Shown: in pieces, positions 43,671 to 50,709 of the stretch
Layout of the letters: the number at the start of each line of letters is the position of its first letter
How positions within the stretch are numbered: position 1 is the stretch's first letter
DNA from: Flavobacteriales bacterium
GTDB lineage: Bacteria; Bacteroidota; Bacteroidia; NS11-12g; UBA9320
DNA: 64,000 nt
NCBI GenBank assembly: GCA_020635395.1
Contig: JACJZV010000004.1
Location: 62,001 to 126,000 of the forward strand
Direction: 5' to 3'
Translations under genes and position numbers: made by a program
The notes under the pieces: generated by a model
What the model was told of the DNA's origin: nothing
The model's input: the letters and a program-made list of their open reading frames with translations, nothing else
Databases searched by the model: none

Positions 43671-45853
43671 AACAATTCCCCTATTACAAGCAATTGGATC
43701 AAATGGACTGCGGTCCAACTTGTCTAAAAATCGTTGCAAAGCACTATGGCAGGGTTTATTCGTTAGATTATCTTCGTGATATATGTTACATTAATAGGAT
43801 TGGTGTTACAATCAGTGGTATTGCCGACGGAGCTGAAGCCATTGGATTAAGAACCTTGGCGGTTAAGTTGCCCTTTGAGAAATTAATAAATGAAGTACCC
43901 CTGCCCTGTATAGCTTATTGGAATGAAAAGCACTTTGTGGTAATATACAAGGTGGAGAAAAATAAAATTTACATTTCTGATCCTGCTCACGGTTTAATAG
44001 TTTATTCCAAAGTAGATTTTCTAAAAAGTTGGTCTTCAGAAAATAATGAAGAGGGAATACTATTGCTCTTGGAGAAAACACCCGATTTTGAACGATCGGA
44101 TGTTGGACTTGAAAAAAAGAAGTTAGGCTTTCGGTTTTTAGTTCATTACTTAATACCTTTCAAAAGATACATCATTCAATTGATATTAGGTCTAGTTGCA
44201 GCAAGTATTTTACAATTAGTATTCCCTTTTCTAACCCAATCCATTATTGATTATGGAATTACCAATCAAAATTTGGGATTCATAACTCTCATATTAATTG
44301 CTCAGCTTGTTCTGTTTATATCCCAAACTGCCTTTGTCGTTGTCCGAAGATGGCTGCTCTTGCACATGGGTACGCGAATCAACATAGCCATTGCTTCCGA
44401 TTTTTTGGCCAAACTAATGCGTTTACCTGTTAATTTTTTTGAAGCCAAACACGCAGGCGATATAATGCAACGGATTCATGATAATCAGAGAGTAGAAAAT
44501 TTCTTATCCACCTCCACACTCTCCGTCATGTTCTCTTTCTTTAACTTGTTGATTTTTAGCATTGTACTTGCCTATTATAATTTCAAAATACTCCTTATAT
44601 TTCTTTTTGGATCCACTCTTTACGTAATCTGGACCTTGTTCTTTATGAAGAAGAGAAAAGAACTTGATTACCTACGTTTCAACCAAATGGGTGAAGACAA
44701 TCAAAATGTTATGGAATTGGTATATGGCATGCAAGAAATTAAACTAAACAATTCTGAAAAACGAAGACGCTGGAAGTGGGAAGATATTCGAATTCGATTG
44801 TTTAAAATATCCATCAAATCATTGACACTGGATCAGTTACAAAATACTGGAGGAAGTTTTATAAACGAACTAAAAAACATCATCATCTCATTTGTAGCCG
44901 CATATTCGGTTATATCGGGAGAAATTACACTGGGAATGATGTTTGCCATTCAATATATAATCGGTCAATTAAATAGCCCAATATCAAGTTTCATTTCGTT
45001 TATTCAAACAGCTCAGGATGCAAAAATCAGCATTGAACGCTTAGAAGAAATCCATGATAAGGAGGATGAAGACAATTTGTCTGAAAAGATCAACCTCCTA
45101 CCAGAAAATCGATCAATAACCCTGAAACAAGTGGGGTTTCGATATGGTGGTCCATCCAGCCCATTGGTTCTTGATGATGTTAATCTTAACATTCCTGAGG
45201 GAAAAGTAACAGCAATTGTTGGAGTGAGCGGGAGTGGTAAGACCACCTTGATAAAGTTATTACTCAAATTTTACGATCCGGAAAATGGGGAAATCAATGT
45301 TGGAAATATCAGGTTAAAACACCTTAATGCACAGTTGTGGAGGAGCAAATGCGGAGTGGTTATGCAAGATGGATTTATTTTTGGGGACACCATCGCCCAA
45401 AACATTGCTGAGTCCGACTCAAATGGAAGAATTAATAAAGAAAAACTTGTTCAAGCGGCAATAACCGCCAACATAGAGGAATTTATTGAAGGCCTACCAA
45501 ATGGGTACAATACGAAAGTTGGATCATCCGGTATTGCCCTAAGCGGCGGGCAAAAACAGCGGTTGCTTATTGCCAGAGCTGTATATAAAAACCCTGAATA
45601 TTTATTTTTTGACGAAGCAACAAGTTCGTTAGATGCCAACAATGAGAAAATCATCCTTGAAAATTTGCAGGATTTTTACAAAAATAAAACCGTGATAGTC
45701 GTTGCACACAGATTGAGTACCGTAAAAAATGCTGACCAGATTGTTGTATTAAACAAAGGCAAAGTTGTTGAGATTGGAACTCATTTGGAGTTAACAGCGA
45801 CAAAAGGCTATTATTATACTTTAGTTAAAAATCAGTTGGAACTTGGAAAGTAA
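43667..45853 (+). CDS. C39-peptidase-containing ABC exporter of the RiPP locus
   Basis: A 728-residue exporter that should remove the leader after VTGG and pump the product. The N-terminal C39 peptidase has Q9, catalytic C15 (QMDCGPTCL), H89 (EKHFVVIYKV) and D105 (ISDPAHG). A six-helix membrane domain follows (FKRYIIQLILGLVAASILQL to about residue 430). The ATPase part has Walker A GVSGSGKTT near 518, LSGGQKQR near 625, Walker B LFFDEATSSLD with the normal Glu, and VAHRLST. I chose the ATG at 43667, which overlaps the SPASM stop; an in-frame ATG at 43637 adds residues with no family match. It appears to serve both precursors since no second exporter is present. Confidence 0.93.
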   Translation: MKQFPYYKQLDQMDCGPTCLKIVAKHYGRVYSLDYLRDICYINRIGVTISGIADGAEAIGLRTLAVKLPFEKLINEVPLPCIAYWNEKHFVVIYKVEKNKIYISDPAHGLIVYSKVDFLKSWSSENNEEGILLLLEKTPDFERSDVGLEKKKLGFRFLVHYLIPFKRYIIQLILGLVAASILQLVFPFLTQSIIDYGITNQNLGFITLILIAQLVLFISQTAFVVVRRWLLLHMGTRINIAIASDFLAKLMRLPVNFFEAKHAGDIMQRIHDNQRVENFLSTSTLSVMFSFFNLLIFSIVLAYYNFKILLIFLFGSTLYVIWTLFFMKKRKELDYLRFNQMGEDNQNVMELVYGMQEIKLNNSEKRRRWKWEDIRIRLFKISIKSLTLDQLQNTGGSFINELKNIIISFVAAYSVISGEITLGMMFAIQYIIGQLNSPISSFISFIQTAQDAKISIERLEEIHDKEDEDNLSEKINLLPENRSITLKQVGFRYGGPSSPLVLDDVNLNIPEGKVTAIVGVSGSGKTTLIKLLLKFYDPENGEINVGNIRLKHLNAQLWRSKCGVVMQDGFIFGDTIAQNIAESDSNGRINKEKLVQAAITANIEEFIEGLPNGYNTKVGSSGIALSGGQKQRLLIARAVYKNPEYLFFDEATSSLDANNEKIILENLQDFYKNKTVIVVAHRLSTVKNADQIVVLNKGKVVEIGTHLELTATKGYYYTLVKNQLELGK

Positions 45854-47142
45854 TGCAAAGAGAAATTAACAAAATAGACCTGGTCTCGGATAAAAGCGAA
45901 CACACACAAGAGATTCTTGAAAGAGCCCCCAATTGGGTAATTCGATGGGGCAATACCTTTTTATTTTCTGCACTCTTGATATTATTTCTTCTGAGCGGGT
46001 TGGTAAAGTACCCAGATATAATTAAAGGGAGATTGAAAATTACATCCAATATGGCTCCGCAACGAATACTAACTCGAACAGAGGGATATTTAGAAAAAGT
46101 ATTTGTAAAGGATGGGGATATAGTTAACACTGCAACACCATTGGCTCTAATTAAAAACACATGTAACTATGACGACTATCTCCTGCTTAAAAAACAACTA
46201 ACAGAAATAGAAATAAAGCATAAGTCAATTGCCGAAATTGAGCCTATTTCCTCACCCCAACTGGGCGAAATCCAACGATCATATTTGGAATTAACTCAAT
46301 GGATAAAACAATATAAAAAGTTCATAATTCAAAACTCTTTTTCAGCTCAAATAGCCTCAAAAAAGGCTGTTATTCCTGAGTACCAAATGCTATTAAAACA
46401 GTTACAAAGCAAAAAATCCCTAAAAACGGAGGAACTTATTTTGGCCGAAAGAGATTATGAAAGAAATGTTGCCCTATTCAAAACGAATACAATTTCATCT
46501 CAGTCACTCGATGAAAGTCACGCAAAATTTATAGCTGTTCAGAGTTCTTATGAAGATTTATTATCAAGTATTTCTCGAACAATTATACAGATTGATGAAA
46601 AACAAAATGAAATCCGACAATTGGAAGTTCAGGAGGAAGAAAAGAATGCAGATTTATCAATAAGTCTATCCAATGCTTTCAATACACTTTCGGTGGCAGT
46701 AGAACAATGGGAAGAAAAATACCTGCTACAATCTGATGTAGAGGGAAAAGTTAGTTTTTCTGATCATTTGACAACAACAAAATATGTTTCATCCGGGGTT
46801 CAACTTATGGCCATCGTGCAAAATGTTTCATCCAAACTTATTGGCCAAACAACCATTCCTGTAAGCAATTCTGGAAAGGTTAAAGTTGGGCAAAAAGTAT
46901 ATGTTAGATTCGACAATTTTAATTACATGGAATATGGTATGGCTGAGGGAAAAATTGGTAGTATTTCATCAATACCTGTTGAAGAAACATACAATGTAAT
47001 GGTTGAATTTAATAAAGGATTGGAAACAAAATATGGTATCATACCCTTTAGGCCAGAGATGGAAGGTACTGCAGAAATAATTACGGAAGACATTAGCATT
47101 TTAACACGTATATTCCACAAAATGAGATTCTACATTATGTAA
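45853..47142 (+). CDS. HlyD-family membrane-fusion (adaptor) protein
   Basis: The 429-residue adaptor links the ABC exporter to an outer-membrane channel. It has a cytoplasmic start, one transmembrane helix near residues 33-51 (FLFSALLILFLLSGL), a barrel-sandwich half (RILTRTEGYLEKVFVKDGD), a coiled coil of about 150 residues (residues about 110-280, e.g. LLLKQLQSKKSLKTEELILA) and a second half (VEGKVSFSDHLTTTKYVSSG, then KVGQKVYVRFDNFNYMEYG). Start overlaps the ABC stop by 1 bp (TAATG). No TolC-type outer-membrane gene is in the locus, so it must use one from elsewhere. Confidence 0.9.
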   Translation: MQREINKIDLVSDKSEHTQEILERAPNWVIRWGNTFLFSALLILFLLSGLVKYPDIIKGRLKITSNMAPQRILTRTEGYLEKVFVKDGDIVNTATPLALIKNTCNYDDYLLLKKQLTEIEIKHKSIAEIEPISSPQLGEIQRSYLELTQWIKQYKKFIIQNSFSAQIASKKAVIPEYQMLLKQLQSKKSLKTEELILAERDYERNVALFKTNTISSQSLDESHAKFIAVQSSYEDLLSSISRTIIQIDEKQNEIRQLEVQEEEKNADLSISLSNAFNTLSVAVEQWEEKYLLQSDVEGKVSFSDHLTTTKYVSSGVQLMAIVQNVSSKLIGQTTIPVSNSGKVKVGQKVYVRFDNFNYMEYGMAEGKIGSISSIPVEETYNVMVEFNKGLETKYGIIPFRPEMEGTAEIITEDISILTRIFHKMRFYIM

Positions 47143-47182
47143 TAATTTATTGCAGATATTAACTCAAAAACAACAACTGTTA

Positions 47183-47205
47183 AATTAATAACACAATTAT
47201 TAATT
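47183..47205 (+). promoter_or_regulatory. AT-rich inverted repeat upstream of precursor 2
   Basis: Arms AATTAATAA (47183-47191) and TTATTAATT (47197-47205) with loop CACAA. It lies in the 125-bp gap between the HlyD gene and precursor 2. The stem is all A-T and could be a binding site or chance; no T-run follows, and no exact TAnnTTTG box was found near it. Confidence 0.3.
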
Positions 47206-47267
47206 GATTTTGGCAAGCTACAAATTAGACACGAATAGAAACAAATAATGCCGCCAAATTTGTGTTT

Positions 47268-47504
47268 ATGAAAGACTCACTCAAAGAATTGTTCAATACA
47301 CAAGGTGTAGTTGAGCTGTCAAAAGAATCGCAATGTTTTGTAACCGGCGGGGAGGATCCCGTTGTGTATTCACATAGATTAACAAAAAGTGTAAATTGGA
47401 CACATGAAGGTTGTACAGATGGAGATATTGGATGTTGTGATGATGACAAATCATTAGAGACAGACGTGAATGGCGGCCGTTATTACGGTGATATTGGTTG
47501 TTGA
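47268..47504 (+). CDS. RiPP precursor peptide 2 (Cys-rich core, VTGG leader)
   Basis: A 78-residue peptide starting at ATG 47268 (an upstream in-frame GTG at 47262 is possible). The leader of 28 residues ends CFVTGG, like precursor 1. The 50-residue core begins EDPVVYSHRL and has eleven Asp/Glu, seven Ser/Thr, two Lys and four Cys (core positions 21, 28, 29 and 50). GDIGC occurs twice, as DGDIGCC in the middle and YGDIGC at the end; this repeat and the cysteines set it apart from precursor 1. A second GG (NGG) sits near the end at core 41-42. The ATP-grasp gene starts 11 bp after its stop, so no hairpin separates them. Confidence 0.72.
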   Translation: MKDSLKELFNTQGVVELSKESQCFVTGGEDPVVYSHRLTKSVNWTHEGCTDGDIGCCDDDKSLETDVNGGRYYGDIGC

Positions 47505-47515
47505 TATAAAATTTT

Positions 47516-48478
47516 ATGCACATAACAATTGCCAGTATTCCAAATGACAACTCTACTTGCCGGGTTATGGAGTGGCTAAGATGCTATGGAGCCTCTGTTG
47601 ACAGGATTCATAGTCTTAGCCCATCCAATTTTCAAGTTTCCATTTCAAATTCAGAAAAATTAAGCAATTCTGAGAAACCCCATGGGTTATGGCTTAGGCG
47701 ACCCGATGTGGCACACAGAGAAAAGCCACAACTTGATGCAGAAGACCTTACACATTCAGATGATAAAGAAATGATAACCCGGCAATTAGAACAAGACAGA
47801 AGGTCATATTACAAATCATTTTGGGACAATATTGAGGCAAAAAATACTATTGGCACTATTTACGACTTGGGGCCGGACAAATTGAGACAACTGAAATTAG
47901 CAAAAGAATCGGGTTTAGATATACCGCACACATTAATAACTTCTTCCAAAAAAAAGTTGCTTACATTTTGGGAGTTATGCCAATCAACCGGAGGTATAAT
48001 ATCGAAGTGCATTACCGATGGGTTCATGGTTAAACGTGAAGGATATTTTCACAGCATGTTTACCGAAGAAATTGATAAAATCGAAATTGATGAGTTGCCA
48101 GACACTTTCGGAACTACCTTGTTTCAAGAAAAGTTGAACAAAGATTATGAGATAAGAACTTTTTTCCTGAAAGACATGTACTACTCAATGGCTATTTTTT
48201 CGCAAAAGGATGATAAAACTTCTGTCGATTTTAGGAAATACAATACTGAAAAGCCGAATAGAATAGCTCCTTATAAATTGCCTGAGACTGTAGAAAAAAA
48301 CACCAAATCACTTATGTATAAACTGGGTTTGGATACAGGTTCGATTGATTTTGTAAAAACAAAATGCGGCAGATGGGTTTATTTGGAAGTAAATCCGGTC
48401 GGACAATTCGGTATGGTTTCAGAACCCTGTAATTATTTTTTAGAAAGAGAAATTGCAAGAGAACTGATAAAACAATAA
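47516..48478 (+). CDS. ATP-grasp peptide ligase 2 (GRASP of grasp-with-spasm system)
   Basis: A 320-residue paralogue of ligase 1. It shares the N-terminal layout (S-x2-D-x-S-T and a WLRCYGA-like helix) and the C-terminal block: LNKDYEIRTFFLKDMYYSMA near residues 214-233, GSIDFVKTKCGRWVYLEVNP near 275-294 with E291 and N293, and GQFGMVSEPCNYFLERE. The middle parts are much less alike, which fits different precursor recognition. It should crosslink precursor 2. The two ligases look like an old rather than recent duplication. Confidence 0.87.
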   Translation: MHITIASIPNDNSTCRVMEWLRCYGASVDRIHSLSPSNFQVSISNSEKLSNSEKPHGLWLRRPDVAHREKPQLDAEDLTHSDDKEMITRQLEQDRRSYYKSFWDNIEAKNTIGTIYDLGPDKLRQLKLAKESGLDIPHTLITSSKKKLLTFWELCQSTGGIISKCITDGFMVKREGYFHSMFTEEIDKIEIDELPDTFGTTLFQEKLNKDYEIRTFFLKDMYYSMAIFSQKDDKTSVDFRKYNTEKPNRIAPYKLPETVEKNTKSLMYKLGLDTGSIDFVKTKCGRWVYLEVNPVGQFGMVSEPCNYFLEREIARELIKQ

Positions 48479-48488
48479 ATGCAAATCA

Positions 48489-48710
48489 ATGACGAAAGAC
48501 TTTATTTCAATAATAAAAAAAGAGAGTCAGAATAAATACCCTTTAAATTATTCAAAAATGTCTCCTTTGAGCTTTTCCAGCGGTTCAAAAAAGCTCAGAA
48601 TTACTTATGAAGAATCCGATTTTCACCAAACTGATCACACAACGATTGGTGTTTTTTACAAACCCTGTGCCTACCCTTTAATCCATAAAGCAAGCGTAGA
48701 TAATGGATAA
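48489..48710 (+). CDS. Small protein X2 of the RiPP locus, function unknown
   Basis: A 73-residue counterpart of X1. It begins 10 bp after ligase 2 and overlaps the second SPASM gene by 8 bp. The shared features are YPLNYSKM near residues 17-24 (X1: LPVNYFKL) and DFHQTDHTTIGVFYKP near 44-59. Ser/Thr and His are frequent in the middle (MSPLSFSSGSKK). It has no signal peptide, membrane helix or double-glycine leader. Keeping the same neighbourhood in two diverged cassettes is strong evidence that it takes part in maturation, but the role is unknown. Confidence 0.75.
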   Translation: MTKDFISIIKKESQNKYPLNYSKMSPLSFSSGSKKLRITYEESDFHQTDHTTIGVFYKPCAYPLIHKASVDNG

Positions 48711-49719
48711 GCAGTATATGCGGTTTTTTGGAGGGGTAGAGCCCGTTCGTGGCATTAATAAATCGTTGATTTATGATCTACACAGAGAGGCTGTCTATGA
48801 AATTCCCACTCTGTTATTCGATGTAATCGAAAAAAGAGAGAATATGACAATTGAGGAAATTAAATCTTATTACAACCACGTTTATGATGAAGGAATCAAC
48901 TTATACCTTAACCAATTATTCGATTTGGAATTGGTGTTTTTTACCCAAGAGAAGGAACAGTTTCCAAGAACAGATTACAGTTGGGATAGCCCTTTGCATG
49001 TAACCAATACTACTTTGGAAGTTGTAAATAAGACCAATTACAATGTCAAAGAGGTCTTATCACAATTAGACCACTTGGGTTGTGCATGGCTACAATTCCG
49101 CTTTTTGAGTGAAGAATTTAAGATGGCAGACATCAAAGATATTCTTAACCAACTTAAAAGAAGCAGATTAAAAATAGTTGACTTTTACATCCCATATACA
49201 TTGTACAATGAGCAGGAGTTTAACAATCTATTTAACGAACATTTAAGACTTAATAAAACAATTTTTTATGGAGCACCAGAGGATAGGCCTTATAAAAACG
49301 AAGAAGAAATGGCGGACATGCGAATCATTTTCCTAAAAAATATTCTTTCTGACTGTGAAGAAGACTTTATTTCTAAAGACATGTTCGTTTACAACATAAA
49401 GTTCTTTTCTGAAGCCCAACAACACAACGTTGCCTTAAACCGAAGCATCTCAATTGATCAATTTGGAAACTTTAAAAATTATTTGTCTCACAATAAACAA
49501 TTTGGAAACGCAAATAACCTTTCAATTCATGAATTGCTAAAACTGGAATCCTTTAAACAAAAATGGTTTATCAAAAATGACGACATTGAGAAATGTAAAG
49601 ATTGTCAAAATAGATACGCTTGCTTATTTGCCTCAGATATTAAAGTTGAAGATGGAAAATATGTCAAAACTCAAGATTGTGGTTATGACCCTTATAAAAA
49701 TATTTGGAAGGAGTTATGA
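48703..49719 (+). CDS. SPASM-domain peptide maturase 2, with one SPASM cysteine missing
   Basis: A 338-residue paralogue of SPASM protein 1, again without CxxxCxxC. The core cysteine set is C298-x2-C301-x5-C307 (KCKDCQNRYAC) and C326 (DCGYDPY), but where protein 1 has C267 in SCFGN, this one has Q266 in KQFGN. So its Fe-S ligation must differ from that of protein 1. The opening MRFFGGVEPVRGINKSLIYD aligns with FKFFASCIPVKGYKESVILD of protein 1. It is the last gene of the locus; the next gene is convergent. Confidence 0.84.
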   Translation: MDKQYMRFFGGVEPVRGINKSLIYDLHREAVYEIPTLLFDVIEKRENMTIEEIKSYYNHVYDEGINLYLNQLFDLELVFFTQEKEQFPRTDYSWDSPLHVTNTTLEVVNKTNYNVKEVLSQLDHLGCAWLQFRFLSEEFKMADIKDILNQLKRSRLKIVDFYIPYTLYNEQEFNNLFNEHLRLNKTIFYGAPEDRPYKNEEEMADMRIIFLKNILSDCEEDFISKDMFVYNIKFFSEAQQHNVALNRSISIDQFGNFKNYLSHNKQFGNANNLSIHELLKLESFKQKWFIKNDDIEKCKDCQNRYACLFASDIKVEDGKYVKTQDCGYDPYKNIWKEL

Positions 49720-49750
49720 GATTAGTGCGATATAGTTTCAATTTGGTCAA

Positions 49751-50119
49751 TCATTTTGAATTATTCCAACCTTTTATTATCAGTGCCAAACCCGCCCCCA
49801 TCAAACCATAAGCTACAATATAGCTACTGTTGTGGTAATACATGTATAGCATTAAAAAAATGCTTCCAAACAACATGACTGCACCAGAAATCATATCAAA
49901 AAGTCCGTTCGACCTTCTGTGCATTTTCAGTTCATTTCTGGTTGGTCTTCTTCTTAATTCACCCAAAATAATATTGTCCACCCGCCGAATAATCAGCGAA
50001 GTAGTTGCCGAGTCCAGATTATGAGATTCTAATTCTTTTCGCATTTGGGTTATCTCCATGCCATTTTCTCTTTTTTCAAGATAGTGCTGCACAAGCTCCT
50101 CGATGTTTTCATCATTCAT
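49751..50119 (-). CDS. Small hypothetical membrane protein
   Basis: A 122-residue protein of unknown function. The N-terminal half is charged and helical (IEELVQHYLEKRENGMEITQ, MRKELESHNLDSATTSLIIR) and the C-terminal half has two likely membrane helices (MISGAVMLFGSIFLMLYMYY and SYIVAYGLMGAGLALIIKGW). It is convergent with the end of the RiPP locus and on the same strand as the 168-residue gene upstream of it. It could be linked with those rather than the RiPP locus. Confidence 0.6.
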   Translation of the reverse strand: MNDENIEELVQHYLEKRENGMEITQMRKELESHNLDSATTSLIIRRVDNIILGELRRRPTRNELKMHRRSNGLFDMISGAVMLFGSIFLMLYMYYHNSSYIVAYGLMGAGLALIIKGWNNSK

Positions 50120-50200
50120 ATTTTCAATTTTTGCTGTTTTACAAATATTACAAAAAGAAATGTTGCTCCATTAGATGAAGATTTAATAAAGTCTCTCGAG

Positions 50201-50707
50201 TTATTGGTACTCCAAATTCCAACAATTTAATTCAAAAATTTCTTCTTCCGTTAAGCCATAACCATTACAAATATGCCTACTCCATTCACTATTAAGAAGC
50301 CTATTTGGGGCGACAAAATGATTCACTTCAAATTTTGGTTCATTCACCAAGCCGCTATTTATCACATTCATTTCATAAACACCCACTCCCGTGAAATGTA
50401 GGAAAAAGTGACTTAATGAGTACATGCCCTGGTGTCTATTATAGTTCATGTTTTGAATTACTTCGATGGTTTCTACAGAGGTAATTGTTCTTAAACTTTT
50501 CCAACATTTCAGCATAAAAAATGTGGTGAAACGACCACCTCCATAATATTCAAGGACGTAGGTCAATAAGTTAAGAAGTTCCTTCCTTGGAAGTTCATTT
50601 ATTGAGTCAAGAATCTTTGTCGTTGGGTTTGTTAATGACTCTTCACAGGACTTTTGAACCAAGTCAATATTCTTTTTAGGAATATAGATTAACGTTGGTT
50701 GATTCAT
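50201..50707 (-). CDS. Hypothetical 168-residue protein
   Basis: I do not recognise this soluble protein. It has a helical N-terminal part (DLVQKSCEESLTNPTTKILD), the segment LLTYVLEYYGGGRFTTFFML near residues 46-65, and a C-terminal part rich in Asn, Trp and Glu (LLNSEWSRHICNGYGLTEEE). Its start is 2 bp beyond the stop of the T9SS beta-propeller gene, so the two are probably co-transcribed, but it has no signal peptide and should stay in the cytoplasm. Confidence 0.6.
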   Translation of the reverse strand: MNQPTLIYIPKKNIDLVQKSCEESLTNPTTKILDSINELPRKELLNLLTYVLEYYGGGRFTTFFMLKCWKSLRTITSVETIEVIQNMNYNRHQGMYSLSHFFLHFTGVGVYEMNVINSGLVNEPKFEVNHFVAPNRLLNSEWSRHICNGYGLTEEEIFELNCWNLEYQ

Positions 50708-50709
50708 AC

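Noticed and set aside
43667..45853. Bacteriocin or lanthipeptide locus
   Set aside because: A C39 exporter with HlyD adaptor alone could suggest class II bacteriocins or lanthipeptides, but no LanM, LanB or radical-SAM enzyme is present and the ATP-grasp/SPASM pairs point to a different chemistry.
41169..47205. Shared AATTATTAATT string upstream of both precursors (41169-41179 and 47195-47205)
   Set aside because: It is an 11-base, all A/T string in AT-rich DNA and lies at different distances from the two start codons (4 and 63 bp), so it is probably chance.
50201..50707. The 168-residue protein as a DUF4375/DMP19-like protein
   Set aside because: LEYYGGGRFTTFF faintly recalls the NGGFxQYF motif of that family but the other family positions do not fit.
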